A stretch of 64,000 nt of DNA from Brienomyrus brachyistius (lineage: Eukaryota > Chordata > Actinopteri > Osteoglossiformes > Mormyridae): assembly GCF_023856365.1 (NCBI RefSeq), contig NW_026042690.1, positions 56,012 through 120,011 of the forward strand. Reading direction: 5' to 3'. This document shows positions 29,634 through 43,000 of this stretch, one piece after another. A program made the translations under genes and the position numbers. Under the pieces are notes generated by a model. That model had not been told where the DNA came from. It was given only the letters and a program-made list of their open reading frames with translations, and ran no database searches. The number at the start of each line of letters is the position of its first letter. Positions within the stretch are counted from its first letter, which is position 1.

Positions 29634-30980
29634 GCCAGGCCAATAACGTTCCTCTTTTACTCAGAGTTTTTTGAGTGTGGTCTATTGACAGAGGGTACCA
29701 CAGTTTTCTTGTGACTTTAGTTTTACTTTAGGGGAAGTTAATTTTCCTCTCCCAGATAATTGTCTTGCACATTGTACCATTAACCAATGCCTCCCACCCC
29801 TCCCATGCCAGTGTAGGTAAGACCAACCCTGCCCCCCCCCCCCCCCCCCCCGGAAAAACCCTGACTCGCTTTGACCTTTTTCTCTCATGCTGGATGCTAG
29901 CGGTTTTTAACATACAGTGTTTTTTCTCGTGAATTCGCCCATTGGCTGACTGCCACACTGCCTGCGTCCTCCCCCACCCACGCCAGTATGTGACAGTATG
30001 TATCCCCCCCACCCCGGGTGATTCTCCAGGTCCTGTGTTTTTGATGGCGATTTGTCTCTTGTTGCGCCGTACAGCCTCTAGGTGGCAGAAACCCTGGTTT
30101 CTGATATATACCTGAATAAATTATGCAAATCGGGGTCAGGTTTACATGGGTCGGGTGCCAAACAATGCCAGTAGTGTGTGTGTGTGTGTGTGGGGGGGTG
30201 ACTTCACAGGTGCTCTCCTGAAAATGTGTGTATATCATTGTTTTTAAATGGCACTTACTGAAAGCAGAGTGGGGTTCAGGGCAGCTTAATGATTTGCAAG
30301 GTGACCATGGGTCGTGTTTGGCCAAGGGGGCGCTAGTGTGTTGAGGAAAGGAACTTATTCTGGTCTTTGCAGGCTGTGCTAGAAACCCAAACCCACCCCC
30401 ATGGCTGTATGTGGCTCCGCACTTTAAATGCTTCTTACCCCACCTCGTTTCCCATCTGCGCCCTACAACTTACAAATCCTTGCAATGTCACGTGCAAGGG
30501 GGCCCCCTACTGGCCAAGCAAGGCCCTACAGTCGCTGGTGCCCTTGGGGGTCCAGCCGTACAGTTTTTGCCAACAGCAGAGTTTACACTTTGACTAGTTA
30601 TGTGCTGTTTAGTTATTTTGTTTTTAATTAAGGTGAACTTGCCTAAGTGACCCTGATCAGTTAAATAGGGTTTTTACCCACCCAACAAGCCTATCGAAAA
30701 TGGACATACCAGTTAAACGGTAAACGATGTGAATCCCTTATCAGATTTTGATTTTATTCTGAATATTAAATGTCGTGTTTTAACTCAACCTTAAATAAAT
30801 TAAAGTATCTCCATTTTAAAGAGCACTGTGACTGGATGAGAGAATTGTTTCGGCGTTGGCAAGTACCACCTTAGCGTACATTTATAGAAACGGCTGAAAT
30901 ATACTGGATAATTTTGCATAATTTTTATTTTGCCAAGCTTGATTTTCTTCTGTGATTTCTGAAATCTAATAAAGGTTTTG

Positions 30981-33900
30981 ATGCATATGCCTATTTGTAT
31001 TGCACGAGTCAGTCATGCTGTTTAATAAGAATCATTTGTATTTATACAAACAATGATAAAAAAATTATTGTATTAAATGGCGTGTTTGATGATACTGCTG
31101 GTGACTCCGTGGCACTCTTTGAGCAACGTGTCCGTATCCTAATTTTCTACCTTCTGACACACAAATTCTCAGACTAAATGAGATTACTGCAGTCCCGTTG
31201 CCGGGGTAATGCAATTGTTTAGGTGGATGTCGCTGAATGCATTTCAGTGGGAGGTCCAGAAAGCCTGGGACGCGATTTGACGGGGTAGAAATGAGATGAA
31301 CGGTTCTGTTGTACCTTGCAGATTTGTACCTTGCAGATTTCCCTCGATTTGCTTATTAGTTGCTGGAAATCAATATTTAAAAAAAAATGTGCGTTGAACA
31401 TGCCTTTCCATCCCGATCCATGAACCCAGTTTTCCCAGATATCAGCAAAACAATGAGAAATTCTATATATAAAAAAAAAAAAAATCAACATTTGATTAAG
31501 TTTTATTAATGCTTGCTTTCATGTTAAAAAATTTTGGTGCACAATTTAATTTTTTTTTTAACACACAACATTTGGTTGAAATTGTAACGTGGAACATCAA
31601 GTCTGGGGCGCAGTTAAGGGGGGGAGATTAGGACAGTAAAAAACTTGGAACATAACTGCATTGGTGTGGGTTTGTGGCCCAATATGATATGCATTCATGG
31701 GGCCCAAATTCTCTAGCAGAATCACAGCATAGATTTCTTTGTATATTTTTTAGGTTTAAAGGACTCCGGAGATTGAGATATTGTGTTTTTAAAGTTTCCT
31801 TGGACTCCCACAGTAAATTTTACAGAGCTGGGGTCTCCATAACTTTTGCTGTGCAATAAATTTTGCTGACTGGGAAAGGGGGGGGGGGTTCCCCAAGATT
31901 TTTGCCGGCTCGCCTACCCATCGGCTCACCTTGAAAATGCCCAAAATGCCACCTGGCTGTTCAGCCCTGCTATAAAGTTGCAGAAAGACACGACGTTGTA
32001 CTGTGACCTTACGATGTTACAGATCCGAGAAATAGCGTACTAAGCAGCACGTGTTTCCCTGCTGTGTTAAGGTGGGCCTTAGAAACCCATAACGCACTAA
32101 TGCAGCTCTGGATGGCGGGCTATGCGTCAGTAATGCTGTCAGAGAAGATTCACTCATTAGTCTGATGTGAACTTAATCAGATTATGGGTCCTTTTTAGTC
32201 GCAGAATACAACATAATCCATGGCAAATGGACATCGGTGCCGTCTTTATGATGTTATGCTGACAGTGCCTTTAATCCCACCCCCCACCCCCCACCAATCC
32301 CTTTCCCAACTTCATGTTGTCTCTTAATCCTGTATGTTTCAGTAATATGAAGACGGAATTTCAGTATTCTCTGTTGCGGTTGTTTTATTTTTATCTCGCG
32401 AGTTTCATGCATTTTTAAGAACCGCGCAGAACATCAGTTAACTCTGTGCTGCTGGAATCCTGAGGATTGCCTTGATGGGTAGTGTAGGAGTTGAAGGATT
32501 TGCGTAGTCAGATTTAATTTTTTAAAAAGGAAATCTATTAAAAAGTAACATGCAAAGTAGTTTATTATTATTATTTTTTTTTTTTTTACATAAGAATTTC
32601 AAGAGAAACTGAGAGCCTCGTTTTAATGGGCTTGTCTGGTAAAGTTAGTTTGACACTTGTACTGCATGTATTATTAAACATTTATCTATCCATCCATCCA
32701 TCCATCCCGGCTCTGTCAACATGCAAACTTCAGTAATTCAAAACACTTAGTATTGAGCTTCCATTGTGAGCCTTAGCAGCCAATAAACAAACCGCCAATA
32801 ATGAATATCACAGGCTTTGGTGATGGACACAGACTTCCAGACACGCCCCATATTCCTGACGCATTCCTCACCATGACCCTGTCTACTTCACATTCGCAGC
32901 CCAATATTTCATTCAAACTGGAGTTCGAAAGCTTGTTGGAGCCGAATGGACAATTTTAAAGACCAACATGGCAGAAAATTCAGTTCTGAAAGAAAGGAAG
33001 TTTCGATTTTTAATGAACTTATGAGATGCAGCAGAGATTCATCTTACCCTCAGTAATCTTTAGTTATAGCTTTCAGGGACTGGGATATAGATAATTTAGA
33101 AATGTGCTGCTTTTTAAAACACTAAGTAGGATTCCAATACTTTTCCAAGACACGGTATAATAGTATAATGTATTGTTGGTGCGCTGTGGGAGGGAGGTGC
33201 TGTCCTGGCAGGGGAGACAGGTGACTGAAACCTTTTGTAGCGATTTGTTCCGCCTGTCTGTTGGGCAGAATTTAGTTTGCTCTCTTTGTGCTTCCAGTAA
33301 ATCTAGGTCCCGTTCCCATCATACCAGCAAGTCCGTGCAGGGTGGATCTCTGGCTAATCTCTTTTGTTGTTTGATTCCCTCCACGGAGGAAAAAAAAAAG
33401 AACTCGAGGTCACCTGCGGTTCCGAACCACATCTCCAGCAGGTCAGTGATCTCAGAGTAGCACATGCCGTTTATAAGCCAAAAGAAAAATGGTTGAAAAG
33501 TACGACACCTGTGTTATTCTATTTTGGTATTTAAGTGACAGAATTCCACTAAAGGTGAATTAAAAACTTGCTTAATTTATTGAGAAATGCTGAAGAAGTA
33601 AATGAACAAAGGATGAGAGAAGCTGCTGGAATCTGAAGCAGACATGATGCAGGTTCGAAACTGCACAGTTTTGATCTGGAATATGGGACACAATCCACAT
33701 TATAAGCACTGAGCTAAATGCCAAGTTTTAAATGGCTATTTATCTATTACAACCATTGTTTCAGTGAAAGTTGTATGCAGATGTTTATTACTTAGTAATA
33801 AGGCAATATTTGGCTCAACTATGGTTTGTCTGTTACTAATGAAATAAACTTTTCCTATATATAGAGACACAGGACTTTTCTCACTTCTGATCTAAACCAT

Positions 33901-34061
33901 AATTTAGTCTGTTCTTATTTAACATGACACTATAATAAAAATACATCCGAAGTTAAAAATCCTGGAAGACTGCGTCAAATAGAGCAGCAGAGCACCGCCC
34001 CCAAACAGCCTCTGTGGGGCAGCAGTGAGCTCAGAGTGCATCCCCCCCCCAGGAGGCAGTG
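30981..34061. other. Intergenic region between convergent clcn7 and rgs11
   Basis: No gene recognised. It contains an (ATCC)n run near 32688-32707, poly-T at 32574-32587 and a TCTCGCGAGT element at 32394-32403. On the minus strand a poly(A) signal complement TTTATT at 33784-33789 could end rgs11, 273 bases after its stop. Confidence 0.4.
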
Positions 34062-37000
34062 TTAGGAAGAGCAGGCTGCTGTGGGACTTGCTGGTGACCC
34101 CAGGGACTTGGTCTTGCCGTTGTCCTCTAAGGCCTGGGCGAAAAGGGCAGGGTTACGGCTGGAGTGCCGCTGGCGTCTCACAAAGGGAAAGACACTGGGG
34201 CATGATGGGAAGGAGAACATGTTAGCGTTCCGCTAACACTTGTGGCACTGCCTTTTCTAAGTCAGCCATGTTGGAAAATCCTTGACTACCGTGGAATTAC
34301 AAACAGAAACTGGAGAGCATCACAGGGGACGCAAAAGCAATTAACATTACAGAACTCTGTGTAGTCTTAGTGACGAAGCTAAGCTGAAGCCAGCAGTTCA
34401 CACTAAGCCCAAAAATCCCTGGAATTAATCGTTAACAACCCCAGAAACAGAACCTGTGTGTATCCCACACCAATATGAGTCTTATCCCCTTATATAAAAT
34501 ACATGGAATATATTACAGAAAGACCCCTTTTATAGAAGATAATAGTTTTACCTTTTTTTGGTCTCTTGTGGTTCTATGGCTCTAGCCAGCATGTTTTTGT
34601 AGAGATCGGACTTTAAATAGCGGGCGTAGGAGTCCTGAGGGTGAGAGGAGAGGCCGAGAGCCCGTTTTAATGAAGCTGTCATCCACTTTCATGGCTGTGC
34701 ACAGTTAATGCTCCTACCTTCTTCATCAGGAAATAGATGTGCATCTGGGCGTCATCCAGGACAAAACGATGTGGGCTTTTCATGCCCTGCAGGGTCTTCT
34801 CCATGGTCTTGCTGTCCACGTTTACCCACTTGCTGGCTCCCGGGGCCAGGAACTGCCTGGGGGGAAGGAAGTGATGAGCCTGAGCTTTGCAGTCCCACTG
34901 GGAGTAAGCAAGTGCCACATCAGGGCCTGCTCTAAATTCAACTGGGATGCAAACTGTCCCACTGGGCCACAAGGTCGCACTCACTTGTAGACCTCTTCCA
35001 CCTTCTGCGGGATCGTAGCGCTCTCGCCGTGCCGGATGTCCTCACAGGCCTCCCAGAAACAGAGGTTCTCCACTGTGAATGAAACAGCGCATGCATCAGC
35101 TACCTGCAGGAGGCGCTCATCACGATGCCAATATGGAGGAGAATTGCCTTTCATAGAGGGATCATGATTATTAATTTAGCAGATGCTAGATCCTATTTTT
35201 TTTTTTTTTTGAGAGGGCAGGGTCAGTCAGTCCCTGGAGTAACTGATCGACGGCCCAATAGTGAGGTCACTCAGCTGACTCTGGGATTTGAGCTGATGAC
35301 CTCCTGCAATGAATCCCAATCTGCTGAGTCACACACTGCCCAAATAGGCCCGCAGTGATCAAATAATGAATATGATTCTTACTTGCTGACGATGCCTCCA
35401 TGAAGCTGATCTACTTGGGCGGGGGGGTCTACATGCTGCTCACCACTGAACTCCTTCTCCAGGTACTCCCTGAACTTGCACCGTCCCAGAGGGTCCCTAA
35501 GGAGCTCCGTGAAGCCGAACCCCCATCGTTCCACCCGCAGCTTGGTGGGTGTCTCCACCCTGCACCAGGAGGCGTGGAAGTGAAGAGACGACAGTCACCT
35601 CTGGGGGTGTGGCCCTGAAGAGGCAGGATGGGGCGCGGTAACGCACACTCACATGTCGGCATTCAGCGTCCAGAGTGCCGTGTCATCTGTTATCCAGGGG
35701 TTGCTGGGGGGGCAGCCTTGCATCATGGGGTCATGGTTCAGGTACTGCTCGCTGAACTTAAGGAAGCTGAACACAGAAGACCAGCCATTCCCAGTTTTAG
35801 TCCTACTTTCTATAATCCTTGCAAGTCATCAAATATTCAGGTTCAATGCTGGCATATTCCAGCAAACTGGAGCTCGAAATGGTGACGAAATGATTATACG
35901 TCATTGAACCCTATAAGGAAATTCTCTTTTCATCTCCTCCATCTTGCTCTCCATAGGTGAGAGAAAGCTTGGTAGCAAAGGGCAGCTGCCCGTAGAGGCT
36001 CCCAGGAACCTGGGGGTTAAGGGCCTTGTTCAAGGACCCACAAGTGTGCTGAAGCCAGGCTTGAACCGGCGACCTTCTGATCAATATTAAGTAATTATTT
36101 GCAGTTAAATACAGTTCAATTCAGTTTAATAGTCAACCGGTTTCAATATTAGTTAGGCATCATTAATCCAGGATATGTGTGACTCTGAGATTTATGGTGA
36201 AAGATGGATGGGCAGATGGACGAAAGAACGAAATAACGAGGTTAGATTTTCACAAAGAGCAGTCCCCAGCATTTTTGTCAGAATTAACATGAAATAGATC
36301 CCCCCCCCCACCAATCAGAGGCACAGTATACAGAATACCCAGAGATATCCCCCAGTTAGGGACTAATGTGGACTGGTGTCGAACCAGTGGTCCCCCAGCT
36401 ATGCTGGGACTGAGGCTGAATCACAGGTGTTGGGGGGGGGTAGGTGGGGGAGGCTGTTATCCAACCTTTCCAGGCAGATGGAGGACTTGACCCTCGAGCG
36501 GCCCAGGGATTTCCTGATGTGTTCAATCTGGTGTCGGGAGCCATGAAAAATCACACGGGGAATATAAGAGTCAGAAAAAAGGCACAGCATGGTACACATC
36601 CAAGCCCTGATAAGAGCCATGCTGTTGTACCTTTAAACAGAATTTGTCAATATCTGAGAGCCAACAAAAGAAAACGACAACACAGATGTAGATCCTTCCG
36701 AAGCAATTTTCTTATGACAGCATTCTTAAGAGCCCACTTAATCACCCTCTTTGGTTGTTCTTGGCAACCATCCCATCAGCTGAAATAGGTTCACTCTAAA
36801 TTCTTTCAGGCTTACCTCTCTTTTGTAGTAGTCCGCGTTCTGTTCTGTAAAGAAGGAAGAAACAAAACCGTCTCTAAACATGATATAAGCCACATGTTTA
36901 TGGGAGTTTTACTTGCGCAAAAATGTTCTGAGGGCACAAGGTTCATTGGTTCAGAGAGATAACCAATCAGACTGTAGAAGTGGTGGATACAGGCAACTAG

Positions 37001-40000
37001 AGGAGGGGGGGGGGTCAACCAATCAGATGTCTTGTTCCTGCCTCCTCTAGTTCCTTAGACCCACCTCCTCTACAATCTAATTGGTTATCTCTCTGAACCA
37101 ATCATTTTTCCTTCTGCCCTCAGAACATTTTTGTGAGGGTAAAACTCCCACGAGCGAATCACATGCAAGGAATCAGACAGTAGGAATTCTGCTCACACTC
37201 AGCTCCTGGCTTTACTAAGCAGACATCCAGTCTAGAAACCATGAATAATATAGCACTATTACGAGTATGTATTGTGGGACTGCTGACGTACTTACGTTAG
37301 CATGGAAAACGAGAGCAGGAAGTGAGGAAGAAGTGAGACAGAAAGATGAGCACAACGAAGTGCTGTCACACTCACACACGAGCTTCCCTCGGATGCCCTC
37401 CCACCAAAAACACTGATTATCACTTCACTTCCTTGGGTAATTTGGGGGCCCAAGGCAACAGCCTATTCTGCCTATAGCTGCCATATATATATAGATATTA
37501 ATATACATATTTTTTCTTCATGACTTTGATCTTATCTAGGCCCCGAGCGGCTCTCTTGTTTGCCCGGATCCGGTCCTGTGACTGACAGAGGCGATAAACA
37601 GCAGGTACTGGCATTACGGAAAAAATGTATATGCTTAATAAAAAGCTCAGACCAGCTGGACTCGGGAGTTGTGCCGGTTCCTTCGCTCAGGGCCTTGTTC
37701 TTGAACGCTGAATGTTCCCGGCTGCAGAAAATCAGAGGGTGAGAAATCCTTAGCTGAACTTCAGATGAAGAGTGAGCTCGTTTCTCTCAAGCAGACTGAC
37801 GCCGGTCTAACGCTGCATTAATACCCCTTAGCACTACTGGTCACATTTCCCATGATGCCACTGGGTACAGCCCATGGCGACACTGCCCAGTAGGGGACAG
37901 TGTGACAGCTTTCCAAAAGGACCATTCGGTCCTGGAGGGCCAGTCGGTGACACAGTATCCATGATCAGGACTGGGGTACCCTGCTTTACAGAATAAACTA
38001 ACCAAATGTCGATACTGAATGCAATCTGATTTAACATGGTTTCCTTAAATCCCAATTAAAGTGCTTCAGATCAGCTCAGGACTTAACAGCAGAGAGACTA
38101 TTTGGCAAATTATTACGCTGCTATTTGCAATTACATCCATTATCTCTCCGCTAACATGCAGCATTAAGCCTGAGCCGCAGGAATAGAGGTCAGATAATGG
38201 ATCCGGTATTCCGGAGGTGGGATCCTCTTCCAGCTCGTTTAAAAGGCCCAACAAGTGGGGGGGTGGTGGGGGGGGAGACGCAAACACAGCATGTCTGCAT
38301 TTTAGCTTCAGGCCGTCTCCCAGTCCCTTCGCACTCCTCTCTCCCAGATCCAAGCATCACCAGTCTTAGCGATGCGTCTCGTGTTTCTCGGGCAAAGAGA
38401 AAGGAGGCAGGAAGCGGCCATTTTGTCATTTGCTGGTTTTAATCCCCCCCCCCCCCCCCAGCTTCCCCCGTCCACCTGGCCGTACCAGAGTGCAGAGCGT
38501 CCCTGCCTTTTAAACACGAGCAGCACCTGACTGGGGGGCCCTACGCTGCGTGGTTTTTGGCTCAACTGTGTTTCCGTCTAATTGGCGTCAAAACGGTGGG
38601 TTTCATCAATGAAGGTGGTGTGTGGCTGAGCGGGTTGGCAGTCGCCGCCTATGACTGGAAGGTTGCCGGTTTAAATCCCACAGTCAGCAGAGTGACATCA
38701 CCACTGGACCCCTGAGAGAAGTCCCTAAACCCCCAACTGCTCTAGTCTCAATAAAAGGTACATCTGCAAAATAAGCTGAATTTAGGATGTGATCCGCAGC
38801 TGCGTGGCTGCCATTCCCACCTCCTGATGCCGCCCCGGATGGGGATAATGGCCCACATAAACGCTGATGCTTATTAGCCCTGAGAGATGCTGCGCACCCA
38901 GCAGAAAGGGGCCCTAGTGACGGCCGGGATTAAGCCAGATACACACCACACTCTGCTCCTGTCCCACACTTTCATTCTCCACTCTCCTGTGTTATTCATG
39001 AACTCCAAATTACACTCAGCGAGGGTGCAGTTGCTCATTCCCGCAGCCTGTTGTCCTGTCTGTCTTCTGAAAGCTCTCGTCCCACAGAACATAGGCTTCT
39101 TCCCAGCTAAGTAAATATTTCATGATCACACTGAAGCAGTAGTGGGTTATCAGGCCTGAAGTGATATATTCCTCCCCCACAAAGTATGCATGGAGACACT
39201 CTGTGTGTCTTACTTAACGAAGATAAAACTCCCCCCCCCCCCCCCCCCCCGTGAATTTTGCTGAGCTCAATGCTCTGGAGATGACGGAGATCGAAAATTA
39301 TACCGGAAATGTTCCATATGTCCTTACAGATGTTTCCTTTGCCTTCCTTCATTGAACAAACCCGTTGTCGTGGGAGAGAACTGCACAACCCCCCAGCTCT
39401 CTGTGGGGGAATGGGACCCTGCCTATGCCTTCCTGCCAATCCTGCCAAGTTTCCCCTGTAAGTTGAAGGATCTCCTAACAGGCCTGCATGTAGATTAATG
39501 TCATACCCAGGACAAAGCAATTGCAGGTTAAGGCCCTTGCTGAAAGGCCCAACGGAGTAGAATCACTCTGGGCATTCACAGGATTTGAACCAACAACCTT
39601 CCACTTGCTTGCACAGATCCCTAGGCCCAGAGCCACCACTCTGCCCCACAACCTCAAAAAAATCCTAGAATCGCCCCCAGCCTGAGGCGATATTCGAGCT
39701 GCCAAGGTGCATTGAGTTCAGGTTTACCCAGTGTGTGCTTTACTCTAATCACAGCATACTGGGTTTTCGCCGGGGCAGATGTAGGGAGTCAGGGGTTTCG
39801 GGGGAGGTGCTTACTGGCGGTCTGTTGACGAGCCAGTAGGCCTGTTCCTGACATTCCAGCATGATGCGGTCCGCCTTGCGCCTCTGTTTGGCTGCCCTGG
39901 TAGGAGCAGAGCAGTCGATGGAGAGTCAGAAAGCATACTGGGTAATTAGCATATAGCGGTAATCACTGAACTGCAAGGTAGGGTTTTCATTTTTCTGTTT

Positions 40001-43000
40001 CCTTTTTCACTTAGAAATGGATTTCCGACTCTAGTGTTTAGGCTGAGGTCTGATTTAACAGATAGGAGGGAAATTATGACCACACACCATGTTACTTTTT
40101 AATTTAGGTAACATCATCATCCTCTTAATACGAGATTTATTCATCCATTCTCATCTGTCCCCTTGTGTGCATTTATGAAATTGATTTCATAGCTCGATGC
40201 GACAGTATTCCCGGGCTGGGGTGGGGTTTACCTGAGCTGCTCCTTCGCCTGCATCACCACGAAGTCCCAGGTGTGGTTGATCCGTTTGTGCAACATGTTG
40301 TAGCTGTCCTGCGGAGACGATGTTTAAATGCGACATTGCCAGGTCGCACGGCTGGCTGCGTTGCTGCATGGGTTCACGTTATGACTCACAGGCCGAACCC
40401 CTCCCAGGATATCAGCTGGCAGTGTCGGATTCACAAACCCTCTTACTGATGAGAACCTAAAATGCGTTGACCCTGACGCAACATGGCGGCAAGTTGGTGG
40501 ATGTCTATGTGCGATCCTACTATGTGCATAATTGGTGGGAGGTTTTCTTACACAAAAATGTTCTGAGGGCAGAAGGAAAATGATTGGTTCGGATAGATAA
40601 CCAATCAGATTGCAGAGGAGGCAGGACCAAGACATCTGATTGGTTGCTCCTGCCTCCTCTAGTTGCTCGGATCCACCTCATGTACAATCTAATTGGTTAT
40701 CTCTCTGAACCAATCATTTTTCCTTCTACCCTCATAATATTTTGTGTAAGTAAAACTCCCATGAGCATTCAGCTATCACATGATCTCATCAAGCAATGCT
40801 TCAGACCAGCGAATAAGAATAGCATTGAAATGTACATAAATAAAAATTTTCTCTTACCTTTTCATAGTCTATCAGCTGCCCTTGCTTTCTGATATTCTTC
40901 TTAGTCAAATAAATCGCTTTAGAAGAGCAAAAGAAAGACATGGCAAGAAACTGTGTTTTTCTATTATTCTAGTAAAGGGAAGTAATGATGTAATAGGCGA
41001 GCACATGATTAATAATTGGTAATCACCGTAATCTAGCTCGGAGGCTGGCCACTGCTGAGAGCTCCAGAAGTACGGAGTCTAGCAAAAAGGAGATGCTGTC
41101 ATTTGAAACTATTCAGAAGCAGCGTGACAAAGGTGCTTTGTGATTTAACATGTCAGGGACAAGGCGGGTGGAAGGCATTTTGCTACTTTAACTGGCATTG
41201 GTTCTCATACATCAGTGTTTCCCAATCCGGTCCTCGGCGACACACAGATGATCCACGTTTTTGCTCCCTCCCAGCTCCCTACCAGACAGTCTACGTTTTT
41301 GCACCCTCTCAGCTCTGGAGCCCGGACCAGATTGAGAAATACTGTCCTACACGGTAATTCCGCAGTCTCTCCAACGAATAGTTTCAATATGCGTGCCCCC
41401 CCACATGGCCACCACCCTCTCGCGCTGCCCTCCATCTGAAGAAACCGTGGTTTTAGGTTACCTGGAAGCGATACGGCGTCTCGTCGGGCCCCAGGACGAG
41501 CGTCCTGGGGTCCTTTAGGGGGTAAATGTAGCCGTGCTTCACGATCAGATTCCCCACATGAAGTGCCTCTGAAAACACACAAAGTGGTCACTCATTTCCA
41601 CGTAAACTACTCAAAGCTCAAACAAATCCACTACTCGTAGCCCAGATTTAGGCATAGTAATTCTCTAAATTTTTGTCAGTGGAATACAGTAGAACACACG
41701 ATAACTAGAAACTGAGTAGGCATATTATATTTTATTTTACGGTATAGCAAGTAACTGGAAAAAACGTTGACATGGTGCACAGAATAAGCCGCGGGGATGG
41801 TGCATTCCTCATCGGAACTATAATTAATTACGAGTAATTGGGACTTTCCACTTTCCGGCTGCCTCCGCGGCCATTGGCAGTCAGGCGCTCCCGGGGGTTT
41901 CAGACCGGCGCAGCAACAGCGCTGCTAGGGGGAAGCCTAGTGTTTACAGGGAGGGGTAACTGCTTACCGGGGCAACAGGTTTTTTGCCCATTCAAGTCTG
42001 TTAATGCATCTGCCATCTACTGCCTAAAAGTCCCCTCCTTTCCATTCCGACTTCTTTTCCAATCTGGGCTGTAAATCAGGGAAATCTGCTCCCTTGCTAT
42101 TTAAAACCTCATCTGCATCGCCCGGGAATTCAGGACAACAGCGTCTTGCAGAAGTGCATAATGAGGGAGACGGATAGCGATATTTCTCCAGGCATGACTG
42201 ACTGCCTCTGGCTATCAGCGAAGTTTGCATCGGGACTATCAAACCGTACAGCTCAGCATGCGTAGCGGCGCGACTCGGGACTGGCCTACAGATTATTTGT
42301 ACTAATAGCCTCTCAGCAGAAAGATAAATAATTCAGCAGATAAATTGACGCCAGGGGAAGAAAATCCCAAAAGCTTCAGGCGAATGGGGTGTCTATGTTA
42401 TGGACAAGCTCAATTCTGACATTTATTAATTCACAGGCTCAGCAATATCAATGGAACAGAACATGCTTCTGTCAGACACGTGAATTGCATATGCTTACAC
42501 ATAAATGCAGCTAGGCTAATCTGTTGTATGGATGACAAATTCTATTACTTCATTTGTATTTATTATTCAAAAGACTCGTTTATTTCTGTTATTTTATTAC
42601 AAAAAAAAAAAAAACCTGATGACGTCTTTCGCCAGCAGGGGCGCCATCGTCGTCACGAAGGGAAAAAAACAATCGATTAACCTCACATAAGAGCACCAGG
42701 TAACGCTTCCCTACATACTTCTCGGCCCTACCTTCTTCCATGATGGAGTACTTCTGAATTAGCCACTCCACGATATCATTTCCTGGGAAGGCATAGCGAG
42801 GAAGGCATCTAGTTAGAGTCGAGAAATGCATTAAGCCGTCATAAATCAAAAACGCTGAACTCGATAAATAAATTACATAAATAAATATGAGCGCAAGGAG
42901 ATCGATGACAGTCTTAATGCACAGGATTCCCGAAGACCGCCGATGTATGGGCTTTCCTGTGAAGGGCTTAAATGACCATTAGGACCCGGCCCCCGGGACA

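Larger units (their letters stand above)
29154..30980 (+). other. Presumed clcn7 3' untranslated region and poly(A) signals
   Basis: No coding sequence. AATAAA hexamers occur at 30115-30120 and 30968-30973 on the plus strand. The segment also contains microsatellites and a C run at 29833-29850. The true end is not determinable here. Confidence 0.4.
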
